55,184 nt of DNA, from the NCBI GenBank assembly GCA_030672305.1, contig DAOVGR010000074.1:1-55184 (forward strand). The letters run 5' to 3'. A program made the translations under genes and the position numbers. Positions 1 through 8,974 of this stretch are shown here, in pieces. The first letter of the stretch is position 1; the number at the start of each line of letters is the position of its first letter. This stretch comes from Thermoplasmatales archaeon (GTDB lineage Archaea > Thermoplasmatota > E2 > DHVEG-1). The notes beneath the pieces are model-generated. The model had not been told where the DNA came from, searched no databases, and saw nothing but the letters and a program-made list of their open reading frames with translations.

Positions 1-308
1 TCCAAGAGCTTGGTATTGGTACAACAATTACTACAGCATTGATAGAGAATTTGAATTCATTCATTAGGGATAATGTTCAGTATATGAAGCGGAGGAGTAA
101 AGGACTTTCTAGGGTTTTTGATTGGATGGTTGATATTTTTGCAGGGTATTTCTTTTTCCATAATTTTGTTAAACCTCATTGGGGTCTTAGTAAGAGAAGT
201 AGTAAGAACTGGTTAGAGATAGGTGTTACGCCAGCGATAGCTTGTGGTATTACATTTACACAGTTTTCATTGTATGGAATATTGACTTTTTTACCAACTC
301 TGGATTAG
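1..308 (+). CDS. DDE transposase, C-terminal fragment cut by the window edge
   Basis: The frame is open from base 3 to the TAG at 306-308, so the 5' part lies outside the window. The visible protein has the end of an IS1/IS6-like DDE transposase catalytic region: an E-N-L-N-S-F-I-R segment of the kind that carries the last catalytic Glu, then arginine/lysine-rich residues, a FFFHNFVKPH segment like the usual YYNFIRPH, and a VTPAIACGI segment resembling the common TPAMAAGI. The internal TTG at 39 is not a credible start. No partner terminal repeat could be fixed downstream. The family is fairly sure; the exact IS group is not. Confidence 0.6.
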   Translation, partial: QELGIGTTITTALIENLNSFIRDNVQYMKRRSKGLSRVFDWMVDIFAGYFFFHNFVKPHWGLSKRSSKNWLEIGVTPAIACGITFTQFSLYGILTFLPTLD

Positions 309-463
309 TGGGGTGCCCAATTATCAATTAATAGTTATAACCTTTGATAATTTAATTTAAAATCAACGAGAGAAGATGATTATTTTTACTGATACATTAT
401 TCTTTTTGTTTTTTTTAAAAAAATCTTTCTATGTTTAACAATCTTTACAATTTCTTCTATAAT

Positions 464-507
464 CCTCCTATTCTAATAGTAGATTAATTCTAAAAAAAAA
501 TAGGAGG
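464..507. repeat. 9-bp inverted repeat in the gap before aIF1A
   Basis: CCTCCTATT at 464-472 is answered by AATAGGAGG at 499-507. It lies in the gene-free stretch 309-707 between the transposase fragment and aIF1A. It could be an IS remnant, a terminator stem or an operator. Apart from this and the two hairpins at 621-658, I see no coding signal in the gap. Confidence 0.4.
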
Positions 508-620
508 TATGAGATATTTAAAATCTTATCTTGACACTAGCAACCTTACAATGAATAGACATAAATACTAGCAGCTCTATTATTTTGTATAAAACTAATC
601 CGATATTATTGCTTTTTTAT

Positions 621-658
621 GGGGTTTTACCCCTGCTGATACCTCGATGTATCTTTTT
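621..658 (+). terminator. two tandem hairpins followed by a U-run, upstream of aIF1A
   Basis: GGGG (621-624) pairs with CCCC (630-633) across a 5-nt loop. GATAC (638-642) pairs with GTATC (649-653) across a 6-nt loop, and TTTTT follows at 654-658. This can be a terminator of an upstream small transcript or a leader structure of aIF1A, whose start codon lies 50 nt downstream. Confidence 0.4.
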
Positions 659-707
659 GGTTTGAAAGAATTGATGTAGTGATACATTTTAATTGGATTG
701 TGATAAT

Positions 708-1025
708 ATGAAAAAAACACAAAAAACTGGAGAAGAACATATAAGATTGCCATTACCTAAAAAGAATAAAAACGAAATGTTTGCTATAGCAGATAAATTA
801 ATGGGTGGTTCAAGAATAAATGCAGTCTGCGAAGATGGAAAATCAAGGATGGCGCGAATACCTGGAAAAATGCGAAGAATAAGAGTACGTACAGGAGATT
901 TACTAATAATACAACCTTGGGAGATACAAAATGAAAAATCCGATGTTGTATATAGATACAGAAAAACTCAATCTATAACGCTCAGTAGAAAAAAATTTCT
1001 TCCAGAAATAATTGATGTCTTCTGA
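708..1025 (+). CDS. eif1A: translation initiation factor aIF1A
   Basis: 105 residues, the usual length for archaeal IF1A, the S1-like OB-fold factor that acts in the A site of the small ribosomal subunit during start-site selection. The OB core is visible: residues of the type RINAVCEDGKSRMARIPGKM, then IRVRTGDLLIIQPWEI. The frame stays open up to a TTG at 693, but the ATG at 708 is preferred because GTGAT, complementary to the archaeal 16S tail, lies just before it. It stands alone: the upstream neighbour is an IS fragment and the downstream gene is convergent. Confidence 0.9.
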   Translation: MKKTQKTGEEHIRLPLPKKNKNEMFAIADKLMGGSRINAVCEDGKSRMARIPGKMRRIRVRTGDLLIIQPWEIQNEKSDVVYRYRKTQSITLSRKKFLPEIIDVF

Positions 1026-1088
1026 TTTTTAAATAAAAAAAATAACTACATTGATTTAATTTCAACAATATTAACTATCAAGAAATGT

Positions 1089-2840
1089 TTATTCATACCT
1101 CAATTTTTTCTTTGACAAAATTACAGTTACGACTGCTAACGACAACAAAAAAAATATAAATTCGAATCCTGGTGTAGACTCCCCGATATTTATAACAGAA
1201 TTATAACTTTCATTTTTATTCCCATTATCTATTATAGTTAAAGTTACAGTATATTTACCCGCAGATGAATATTTATGTGTTGGGTTTTGTTGATTGCTAG
1301 TAGTTCCATCTCCAAAGCTCCAAGAACGAGATTCTATTGTTCCATCATTATCAGATGATATATCAGTAAAACTGATTATTTCTCCAACTGTGGGTTTTTT
1401 TGGTGAATATTGAAACTCAACATAGGGAGGTTGATTTTCTGGTGGTAAAACAAAATCAATTGTATTTTCACCTATATCCAAGTATTCGTTTGTTTTTTTG
1501 TTGTTATCATAATCATTTTTCAATCCTTCTATATCATAAGTACCTATCTCTATTTCAGACATAATATAATCACCGTTTGCATCAGTTGAAACAGATTTTA
1601 AAACAGTATCCTCCTCATACAATTTTATTGTAGCACCACTGATAGGATTTCCATTGGAATCTTTCACTGTTCCAGTTATTGTAGCAAATTCAATAACATA
1701 AATGTATTTTATTTCAAAATCTGTTGTTTGCCAATCATCTGCTGTTACTTTTAATTTTACAGGATATATTCCCCCACGAGTGTATTTATGAGTAGGATTC
1801 TGCATATTAGATGTTGAATAATCACCAAAGCTCCAAAACCACGTAACCAGTTTCCCACCAATGATTTTTGATGTGTCGGTAAACTGAATTGTGTCCAACG
1901 TTGAAGGGCTTGATGGTGAATAAACAAATGATGCATGTATATTAGGATAAACAACTACGTAACCAGTTTCTGTATCAGTTTGGTCAAGACTGTCAGTTAT
2001 CTTTAATTTAATAGTATATGTACCAGAATTTTTATAGGTAAAATTCGTTGTTTTTCCCTCTGCATCCCAAACTCCATCATTATTGAAATCCCATTGGTAT
2101 CTATCTATTTCAAAGCCTGCTGAAGCTGTTGATTGACTGCCATTAAAATTTACTAACTCTCCAGCTTTAACGTATGTATCATGAATACTCATTGCTGATG
2201 TTGGAGTGTTATAATCATCCCAAATATCAAAATATAATGCTGCATCGTTCTGATCAATTGAAATGCTATCATACTCACCTGATGTTTTATAATAGCCTAA
2301 CTCTACAGTTGTTTTATCTCCATTTAGTTTATCTGTTTTTAGATTATAATTTCCTTTATAGATATTATAATTGAAAATCCTTTCTTTAAGAGTTGCAGGT
2401 AGGCTTTCTGGTATAATAGGGTCGTCTAAGTCATCCCAAAAAAAATTAGAACCTCCATATGCTCTACTACTAATATCTGCCAGATCATCTGAACTTGGCA
2501 GTTCGTCCTCTTCACACAACAGAATCGCAATAGTAACTGATAAACTTGTAATTCCTGAAAAAATATGAATTGTATTTACTTTCCAATCATCAACATTTTC
2601 TTTCATAGCGATGTTCTCTGGCGATGTCCAATCATAACTGATGCCGCCATCTTCAGAGATACCTATATAATAATACCAATCTGCTTCGTCAGAAATACTG
2701 TCTTCTATTTCATCTAATTTTTGTATTCTATGAATTTTAATTGATATAGTTGCAGTTGAATCACCAGACACATTGGGTATAAATAAAATGGTACATATCA
2801 AACCTATACAAATCCCTAAAGCTAATATTTCTTTTTTCAT
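1089..2840 (-). CDS. secreted multi-PKD protein with PGF-CTERM-type anchor
   Basis: 583 residues. A signal peptide covers about residues 1-26. A unique region (27-210) is followed by PKD domains at about 215-300, 302-383 and 470-550 (WDFNNDG, WFWSFGD and SWSFGDG cores). A carboxypeptidase-regulatory-like beta domain sits at about 388-465 (GTVKDSNGNPISGATI). The last 28 residues are T-PGF, a hydrophobic helix and a KKK-containing tail, the layout of PGF-CTERM signals that archaeosortase ArtA processes. The product is probably surface-anchored. No catalytic motif was recognised. A GGTGAGG ribosome site precedes the start, and a TTAAC-N4-GTTAA palindrome lies upstream (2907-2920). Confidence 0.8.
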   Translation of the reverse strand: MKKEILALGICIGLICTILFIPNVSGDSTATISIKIHRIQKLDEIEDSISDEADWYYYIGISEDGGISYDWTSPENIAMKENVDDWKVNTIHIFSGITSLSVTIAILLCEEDELPSSDDLADISSRAYGGSNFFWDDLDDPIIPESLPATLKERIFNYNIYKGNYNLKTDKLNGDKTTVELGYYKTSGEYDSISIDQNDAALYFDIWDDYNTPTSAMSIHDTYVKAGELVNFNGSQSTASAGFEIDRYQWDFNNDGVWDAEGKTTNFTYKNSGTYTIKLKITDSLDQTDTETGYVVVYPNIHASFVYSPSSPSTLDTIQFTDTSKIIGGKLVTWFWSFGDYSTSNMQNPTHKYTRGGIYPVKLKVTADDWQTTDFEIKYIYVIEFATITGTVKDSNGNPISGATIKLYEEDTVLKSVSTDANGDYIMSEIEIGTYDIEGLKNDYDNNKKTNEYLDIGENTIDFVLPPENQPPYVEFQYSPKKPTVGEIISFTDISSDNDGTIESRSWSFGDGTTSNQQNPTHKYSSAGKYTVTLTIIDNGNKNESYNSVINIGESTPGFEFIFFLLSLAVVTVILSKKKLRYE

Positions 2841-2906
2841 CTTATTTCCTCACCAAAATACTAAATTTATTACATTTTAATATGTTATTTTGTTTTAAAT
2901 ATTTCC

Positions 2907-2920
2907 TTAACAATAGTTAA
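2907..2920 (-). promoter_or_regulatory. candidate operator TTAACAATAGTTAA upstream of the PGF-CTERM protein
   Basis: TTAAC and GTTAA half-sites surround a 4-nt centre. On the minus strand a TATA-like TTTATGAG lies just upstream, the same geometry as at 4370, 9048, 21235 and 29849, though this TATA box is weaker. A second TATA-like stretch lies nearer the gene, so the start site is uncertain. Confidence 0.45.
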
Positions 2921-3000
2921 TCTCATAAACTGTAAAAAATAATAAAAATTGAGGTATTGATTTCATTAAAATTATATTAACCTATTAAACAATGGTAATA

Positions 3001-3052
3001 AAAGGAACTTAAATCTCTACTCCGGTAGACTGCGTGAGGGGGCCTTTTTTTC
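3001..3052 (+). other. GC-richer islet with promoter-like box, small hairpin and T-run
   Basis: This lies in the gene-free stretch 2841-3262. It holds a TATA-like ACTTAAAT (3008-3015), a hairpin TCTAC-TCCG-GTAGA, a GTGAGGGGGCC segment and a run of seven T. The distance from the box to the T-run leaves room for only a very short transcript, so it may be the relic or 3' end of a small RNA. No reading frame was seen. Confidence 0.25.
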
Positions 3053-3147
3053 CCTGTTGAAACCTTAATAATTGCTAGTTTTGAATAAAGGATTTGGAAG
3101 TTAAAAGCTGATTTCAATTTTAATAAAATAAAAAATATTAATTGAAA

Positions 3148-3225
3148 GGGTCTAGCTGAGGGAGGAAGAAAAGTATGAAGAAATAGAGTGTTCTAAAAAT
3201 TCATTCTTACTTCCAAACTAGACCC
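3148..3225 (-). terminator. long imperfect hairpin downstream of the 3263-4348 gene
   Basis: GGGTCTAG (3148-3155) pairs with CTAGACCC (3218-3225), and GGAAG (3164-3168) with CTTCC (3210-3214). On the minus strand it starts about 40 nt after the stop of the secreted protein gene and is followed by a U-rich stretch near 3136. It could be a terminator, a 3'-end stabiliser or an independent small RNA. Confidence 0.45.
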
Positions 3226-3262
3226 CTTAATCGCAAGGGTAATATCTTTTAGTAGATAAATT

Positions 3263-4348
3263 TTATCTTAAAAGATTTATCAGTCTTTCCAGTATTGGAA
3301 ACTGTTCAAGCAATCTTAGGATCAATGGATGATAGACTGATCTAACTCTTGGAATTACAACGCCAAATGTACTCTCATTGCTCGTTAGTCCTGTTTCGTC
3401 TTCTGCATAGGCAATTATTGCGTATACCCCCTTTTTATTATAGGTATGACATAGTTCCACTGGGGTACATGATGAATTATACTCTGTCTCGATCGTTGTT
3501 CCATCTCCCCAGTCGATAATATACTTGACATCGTCGCCGTTTGGATCGTCAGAATGAAATGTCCAGCATAATTCTATTCCTGCGAACCCTTCTCGTGGAC
3601 CATCTATATATGGTGGTGTTGGTGGAAAAGGTCCTATTGGACCAGTCAGCTGAAATGCCATGTCAAAGTCAAAACCTTGGATGTCAAATCCAGGTGTCCA
3701 GAATGGGAAACCGAAATAATCTGAACCCAATACAGCTGGATTTAGAAGAAAAGTCTTGTGATAACCCCAACCAGATTGTGGTGGATAAGCACCTTCAGCC
3801 CAGATGCTGATCCAGAATTTATGACCTGCCTCAAATATGATAATTTCTGGTAGATCTACCCAAAGTACATAGTAGACAGAATTTCCAGAGTCATAAAGTA
3901 GCTCTTTACCTATTTCATTCCATGCAAAGTAATATGGACCTGCAAAACTTGGAGTTTGTGGATGACCATCGGGTTCATCTTCAGTGGTATTATCATAATA
4001 GAACGATATATACCAGTTAAAATCTCCAGTTTGATAATCTTCACCCCAGTAACCACCAACCCATTGTACATCAGCAACTTCCGTATCCTCATCAAAATAG
4101 AAGTCATCTGCTAGATAGAAATCGAATTGTTTTCCCGCATCCCACTGTGTGTGCATTAAACTTGTATAATCCATTCCGTTGTCCCATACAACTGGTCCTA
4201 TGTCTCCATGTACAGTTCTACTACTTATACTATATTTAATGCTTGGTAATTGTTCTTCTGTATCTGCTGTCACAGCTACAGTTGATAAAATCATTGCAGA
4301 TGCTATTATTAATACACAAACTCTGATCGAAGTTTTTTTCATTTTCAT
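3263..4348 (-). CDS. secreted PKD-domain protein with IPR-type C-terminal tail
   Basis: 361 residues. A signal peptide (about 1-29) ends in AVTADTEEQ. A 200-residue beta-rich, Trp/Tyr/Asp-rich domain follows (VVWDNGMDY, DVQWVGGYWG, FWISIWAEGAYPPQSGW), then a PKD-like domain (about 245-328, YIIDWGDGTT). The tail IPRVRSVYHPL ... LEQFP ends at residue 361. It is a paralog of the gene at 20134-21207 along its whole length, including the signal peptide. No catalytic residues were recognised; binding or adhesion is possible, but the function is unknown. The tail is a diverged copy of the one described in the findings. Confidence 0.8.
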   Translation of the reverse strand: MKMKKTSIRVCVLIIASAMILSTVAVTADTEEQLPSIKYSISSRTVHGDIGPVVWDNGMDYTSLMHTQWDAGKQFDFYLADDFYFDEDTEVADVQWVGGYWGEDYQTGDFNWYISFYYDNTTEDEPDGHPQTPSFAGPYYFAWNEIGKELLYDSGNSVYYVLWVDLPEIIIFEAGHKFWISIWAEGAYPPQSGWGYHKTFLLNPAVLGSDYFGFPFWTPGFDIQGFDFDMAFQLTGPIGPFPPTPPYIDGPREGFAGIELCWTFHSDDPNGDDVKYIIDWGDGTTIETEYNSSCTPVELCHTYNKKGVYAIIAYAEDETGLTSNESTFGVVIPRVRSVYHPLILRLLEQFPILERLINLLR

Positions 4349-4369
4349 CTCTCATTTTCTAATATTATT

Positions 4370-4399
4370 TTAATACATGTTAATTTATAACCTTTTTGC
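4370..4399 (-). promoter_or_regulatory. promoter with candidate operator for the 3263-4348 gene
   Basis: Read on the minus strand: BRE-like GCAAAAAGG, TATA box TTATAAAT, then TTAACATGTATTAA, one change away from the TTAAC-N4-GTTAA palindrome. The order and spacing match the promoters at 9048-9077 and 21235-21264. Confidence 0.6.
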
Positions 4400-4502
4400 T
4401 TATTATATGTTTTTATGAATATAATCATCTATATTTTTTAATGAAAAATCGATTTTAATACAATTTTTTTATATTAGATTTAAGAAAAAAAAAATATGAG
4501 AT

Positions 4503-4937
4503 TTATTTTTTCTGTACATCAATCACAGTTACTGTAAACATCAATTTTTTCCCGGCTAAGGGATGATTTAGATCTAATGTTATTGCAGAATCAGTCATTT
4601 TTATTATTGTTGCATAATATTCTTTTTCAGTAGGTGTATCTATCTTTATTCTCATGCCAACAGAGAGGTCAGTATCAGTTTTAAAGGAGGTTCTTGGTGC
4701 ATCTATTATAAGATTATCAAGATATGGACCAAATGCTTCATTTGGTTCAATTGTAATAGTTTTTGTTTCCCCTTCTTTCATTTCCCTTAATCCATTTTCT
4801 ATCGAAGAAAATATCTTCCCGTCTCCAATAATTAATTCAATAGTTTTATCTTTATGCTCAGGGAAACATGCTTCACCATTTTCTAATTTAGCCTCATATT
4901 TTATTTTTACTTTATCTCCTTCATTTATACTATCCAT
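4503..4937 (-). CDS. FKBP-type peptidyl-prolyl isomerase (SlyD-like)
   Basis: 144 residues, typical of short archaeal FKBPs. It catalyses cis-trans isomerisation at proline and usually also has chaperone activity through an inserted IF domain. Visible features: GDKVKIKYEAKLENGE at the N-terminus, the EAFGPYLDN turn before the insert, and LDLNHPLAGKKLMFTV at the end, which closes the FKBP fold. No signal peptide, so cytosolic. It sits alone between secreted protein genes. Confidence 0.88.
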   Translation of the reverse strand: MDSINEGDKVKIKYEAKLENGEACFPEHKDKTIELIIGDGKIFSSIENGLREMKEGETKTITIEPNEAFGPYLDNLIIDAPRTSFKTDTDLSVGMRIKIDTPTEKEYYATIIKMTDSAITLDLNHPLAGKKLMFTVTVIDVQKK

Positions 4938-5209
4938 AAAATTTCCTTCTATTTATTGTCCTACTAATAAAATAACACATTTTCTTTAGAGCGCATCAAT
5001 TTTTTTTATCTGCAGGTTGGTGAATACTATCGTCTAATCATACTTAAGTATTTTTATAATTAGCAATTTTTTAAGGGGATATTTACTATTTTTTTAGGAT
5101 AAAAAAATATAACTTTTTGACATTTTTACACGAAACTTATTTATACTAAAAAAGGGAGAGTATAAATCATAAGGGAATATTTAATATGATAAGGAGGATG
5201 TGATAATAG

Positions 5210-5437
5210 ATGTTTGAATGGATGAGTCAAAGAGGCAAGAAAGCTTGGAAATTTCTTATTTGGTTTTATCTTTTCTCTTATATACCTATATTACCTGCCT
5301 ATTTTTTAATGTCTTTTAAGGGATTACTAGGTTTATCTGCTTTAATTTATGTAGCATTATCCATGTTTGTAATTTTTAAATTGTATATTAGATTTGAAAA
5401 TTTAATAAATATCAAAAAATCCATAAAATCCTTGTGA
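5210..5437 (+). CDS. small two-helix membrane protein
   Basis: 75 residues with a clear GGAGG ribosome site about 16 nt upstream of the ATG. The N-terminus is basic and polar (SQRGKKAWK). Two hydrophobic helices are predicted at about 17-36 and 42-62, followed by a basic tail. No family was recognised. A TATA-like TTTATACT lies near 5140. The clear ribosome site and hydrophobic pattern support a real gene; the role is unknown. Confidence 0.6.
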   Translation: MFEWMSQRGKKAWKFLIWFYLFSYIPILPAYFLMSFKGLLGLSALIYVALSMFVIFKLYIRFENLINIKKSIKSL

Positions 5438-5642
5438 GAGCATTTATCTAATTTGTTGATATGTGTAGAAAATTATTATTCAGTGAATAAGAATTCAATA
5501 GATTAAATGGTTAGTGATGTTTTAATCTTTTTTTTATTAAAATTTAGTTTAATATAGAAAAAAATTACATAATTATATTATAGAAACAATTAAGTTAAAA
5601 TAAACTATTCTATATATATACTGTATTGGGGGTTATAAAAAT

Positions 5643-7772
5643 ATGCAGAGAAAATATTTTAGAAAATATTTGGTATTATTTATTATAGTTCTATTAATTG
5701 GAGCTATTATTATTCCAGGACTAGGTAGAAATATTGGTAATAATAAATTGATTAATCTTGTTGAAAAGAAAAATTTTCAATTTGCATCTGAAGAGTTTAT
5801 TGTAAAATTTAATGTTGAAAGAGATATAGATATCTCAAAGTCTTCTAATAATTATATATTAACTGGTATACCAACTATAGATGTACTAAATGAAAAACAT
5901 ACTGTAAAAGCGATCGAAAGACTTTTTAATTCTTGTGAAAAACCTTATCTATATAATATTTTCAAATTTATAGTTCCTGATAACTCTGATATCTTATCAA
6001 TTATTAAGCAATATTCTTTAGATCCTAATGTAATCTATGCTGAACCAAATTACATTTATCATACTTGTTTGATTCCAAATGATCCTGATCTCAATTTACA
6101 GTATTATCTCCATAATACAGGTCAAACTGGTGGTAAACCTGATGCTGATATTGATGCACTAGAGGCATGGGATATTGAAACTGGTGATGAAAACATAGTA
6201 ATTGCTATTCATGACACGGGAGTTGATTGGGATCATCCAGATCTAGAGGATAATATTTGGATCAATCCTGGTGAGGATCTCAATGGTAATGGTATAGTTG
6301 ATCCATCTGATTTTAATGATGTTGATGATGATTCCAATGGTTTTATTGATGACATTCGAGGATATGACTTTGTAAATACCACTAAACCTGTAGTTCCTGG
6401 TGAAGATGGTACCATTCCGGATAATAATCCTATGGATTTCCATGGTCATGGTACACATTGTTCAGGTATCGCAAGTGCATCAACTGATAATAATATTGGT
6501 ATTGCAGGTGTCTGTTGGAATTGTAGTATTATGCCTGTTAGAATTGGTTATAAATCTTCAAGTGGTTCAGGTCTTATTGATATAGTTGGTGCAGCTAAAG
6601 GTCTTGAATATGCAGCTGATAATGGTGCGCATGTTATTAGTATGAGCTGGGGAGGATCTCAAATTACATGGCTGATTTGGGATGCTGTTAATTATTCTTA
6701 TTCTAAAGGCTCTATATTGGTTGCCGCAGCAGGTAATATTGGTAATGGAATAGAACATTACCCTGCAGCTTATCCTAATGTTATAGCAGTTGCAGCAACT
6801 GATCATAATGATACTAGGGCTCATACAGCATTTGGAAGCAATCATGGAAGCTGGGTTGATGTGGCTGCTGCAGGTGAGTATGTATATAGCACTCTTTTCA
6901 ATGATACATATGTTACTTGGAGTGGTACGTCTATGGCTACTCCGCAGGTTGCAGCTTTAGCAGCTCTTATTCTTTCTAAGAATCCTAGTTTTAACCAAAA
7001 ACAAGTATGGACTATTATAAGGTCAACAACAGATGCTGTTAATTCATCAGATAAATATATTGGAACTGGTAGAATAAATGCTCACCAAGCAATCCTGAGG
7101 GATTCTACTCCAATTGCAGAGCTATCTTATGAATTGGATAATGAAATAGTATTTGGAAATGTTTCCATTTTCGGATCAGCATATGGTAGTAACTTTGTAA
7201 AGTATGAGGTTTATTATGGAGCGGGTGTATACCCAGAAGAGTGGATATTATTTCATACTTCAGATACTCCTTTAGCAAATGCTACTTTGGCTATTTGGGA
7301 AACACCAATTCCTGAGGATGAAGTTTTTTATAGTATCCGTTTGTTGGTTTATGATACCTTCAGCCAGATAAGTGAGGATCGGGTAGTATTACAATTAGAT
7401 AGTTTTCCATCTATTCCTATAATAGAAGGGCCAATTCGTGGAGTGGAAGGTGTTATCTATACTTATTTTTTTAATTCAATAGATTTAGATGATGATGATC
7501 TCTACTATTATATAGATTGGGGAGACGGTACATGTGAAGACTGGATTGGACCTTATGAATCTGGTCTGAAAATATACAGTTGCCATAACTGGACTTCCCG
7601 CGGTAAATATACAATAAGTGCTAAAGCTAAAGATATCTATGGTGCCGAGAGTGATTTGGGGACATATGAAATTACTATACCAAGAAGTAAAATGGTAGCA
7701 AATTCTCTATTTTTATTTCTATTCGAAAGATATCCCAATATCTTTCTTCTATTCAGATATGTAATTAAATAA
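5643..7772 (+). CDS. secreted subtilisin-like serine peptidase (S8) with PKD-like domain and IPR tail
   Basis: 709 residues. A signal or membrane helix (7-27) is followed by a propeptide (about 45-140) ending in VIYAEPNYIY, as in inhibitor-I9-type prosegments. The S8 catalytic domain has Asp191 (HDTGVDWDHPD), His269 (HGHGTHCSG) and Ser430 (SGTSMATPQVAAL). A Ca-binding-like Asp/Asn-rich insert (GNGIVDPSDFNDVDDDSNG) follows the Asp motif. A beta domain and a PKD-like domain (YYIDWGDGT) precede the tail IPRSKM ... FERYPNIF. It should degrade extracellular protein. The tail suggests the same export or anchoring route as the other tailed proteins. No TTAAC palindrome was found in its promoter. Confidence 0.92.
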   Translation: MQRKYFRKYLVLFIIVLLIGAIIIPGLGRNIGNNKLINLVEKKNFQFASEEFIVKFNVERDIDISKSSNNYILTGIPTIDVLNEKHTVKAIERLFNSCEKPYLYNIFKFIVPDNSDILSIIKQYSLDPNVIYAEPNYIYHTCLIPNDPDLNLQYYLHNTGQTGGKPDADIDALEAWDIETGDENIVIAIHDTGVDWDHPDLEDNIWINPGEDLNGNGIVDPSDFNDVDDDSNGFIDDIRGYDFVNTTKPVVPGEDGTIPDNNPMDFHGHGTHCSGIASASTDNNIGIAGVCWNCSIMPVRIGYKSSSGSGLIDIVGAAKGLEYAADNGAHVISMSWGGSQITWLIWDAVNYSYSKGSILVAAAGNIGNGIEHYPAAYPNVIAVAATDHNDTRAHTAFGSNHGSWVDVAAAGEYVYSTLFNDTYVTWSGTSMATPQVAALAALILSKNPSFNQKQVWTIIRSTTDAVNSSDKYIGTGRINAHQAILRDSTPIAELSYELDNEIVFGNVSIFGSAYGSNFVKYEVYYGAGVYPEEWILFHTSDTPLANATLAIWETPIPEDEVFYSIRLLVYDTFSQISEDRVVLQLDSFPSIPIIEGPIRGVEGVIYTYFFNSIDLDDDDLYYYIDWGDGTCEDWIGPYESGLKIYSCHNWTSRGKYTISAKAKDIYGAESDLGTYEITIPRSKMVANSLFLFLFERYPNIFLLFRYVIK

Positions 7773-8272
7773 TATAGAGTAAATTGTAGCATATTAATCT
7801 TATAATGGGCAAGCTATTATTAATACCTAAATTGCTTTACTATATTAAAAATTTTAACACTCATAATTTAGTAAATAATTTGGTTATAGACTTCTAAGGA
7901 CATTTGATTTATTACATCCTTTATTCTTCATCCTCATCTTAAATACCCAAAGACAAATCAACAAATCTTGGAATATTTAATTTTTATAATGTCTATTCTG
8001 TTTATAAAATTTTATCTGAATAATATTTTAATTATAAAAAAAATACTAATTATACAATTTTAATGGATCAAAAAAGAAGTAGATTAGTCAAGATCTCCTT
8101 GATTTCTATATAAAAACAATATATTTACTGTTAATTTTTGCAAGTTTTTCTCCTGTAAAACAAAAATATTCTAGGAAACCTTTTTTAAAATAATAAAAAA
8201 AAAAGAAAGGGATTTGGTTTTTGAACTAGTTCATAATTCGTAAATATTAAATTTTTAAGTATTAGCTGTCGC
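7773..8272. other. 500-bp intergenic stretch without a recognisable gene
   Basis: This is very AT-rich sequence between the convergent subtilase and the 8273-8974 gene. A-runs near 8190-8205 would give a U-rich terminator for the minus-strand gene. No open frame above about 20 codons with a ribosome site and no strong RNA structure was seen. Confidence 0.5.
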
Positions 8273-8974
8273 TTACATTACGACACGTGCTCGGCCTAAT
8301 AGCATAATCATGCCACCGAATATCCTGTCGTAACCAAGTTCTCCAACGTTAACGTATAGACCAGAGAATACTGTTGTCCTTGCTATATGAAAACCGAGTC
8401 TATCACCAAATTCAACTCGACCGGGTAAGAAGTTTATATTAAAGTTACCTGTGTAACCACCACCTCCTAGGAATACTGGTGGATAGAATAACCAAATTGG
8501 TCGAATCATAATTCCGAGGAATGTTTCATAGTCATAGAATGGAACATACGCATATCCCAAACCCATGCTAATTATGGTGCTTCTATCAACCTCGGTCTCA
8601 AATAATTCCTGGTAAAGCCAATCAGAAGATATTGGATCAAAACCATTTGCTTGAAGAACGGTGTTTAGTGATACAACTATTGTGTTTACATAAGATTTGA
8701 TTGCATCTTTTTCCTCTTGTGTAAATTTCAAATCTCTAAATGGTTTGTTTTCTTCTAACCAGGTTTGGAATCCCTTCACATTATCAATAAATAGGTCTAC
8801 TCCAGCTTTATCTATTGTTAACTTTTCGTGATTAAGTCCTTCATTGTCTTTCCCAATAATTATGTTCATTACTTCTGTCTCTTCAGTTGGTTTCTGTTCT
8901 GATTTCATACCAGATATTGCTGGAACAATTAAAAGCATCGCTATTACGAGAATCGGCAGAACGGCTTTTTTCAT
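8273..8974 (-). CDS. secreted protein of unknown family, paralog of the 9214-9906 product
   Basis: 233 residues with a signal peptide (about 1-22). An acidic/helical N-terminal half (KLTIDKAGVDLFIDNVKGFQTWLEEN) is followed by a glycine/aromatic-rich C-terminal half (VPFYDYETFLGIMIRP, then FSGLYVNVGELGYDRIFGGMI). The C-terminal half aligns with the neighbouring divergent gene. No IPR tail, no catalytic motif, no transmembrane helix after the signal. The C-terminal half looks beta-rich. Its leader is unusually long and structured. Confidence 0.75.
   Translation of the reverse strand: MKKAVLPILVIAMLLIVPAISGMKSEQKPTEETEVMNIIIGKDNEGLNHEKLTIDKAGVDLFIDNVKGFQTWLEENKPFRDLKFTQEEKDAIKSYVNTIVVSLNTVLQANGFDPISSDWLYQELFETEVDRSTIISMGLGYAYVPFYDYETFLGIMIRPIWLFYPPVFLGGGGYTGNFNINFLPGRVEFGDRLGFHIARTTVFSGLYVNVGELGYDRIFGGMIMLLGRARVVM

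Noticed and set aside
3001-3052. Full small RNA gene
   Set aside because: The distance between the TATA-like box and the T-run is too short for a useful transcript, so it is recorded only as a low-confidence feature.
4654-4989. 111-codon plus-strand frame opposite the FKBP gene
   Set aside because: It is antisense to a clear FKBP gene and rich in Ser/Ile/Phe from reverse reading; no ribosome site or family resemblance.
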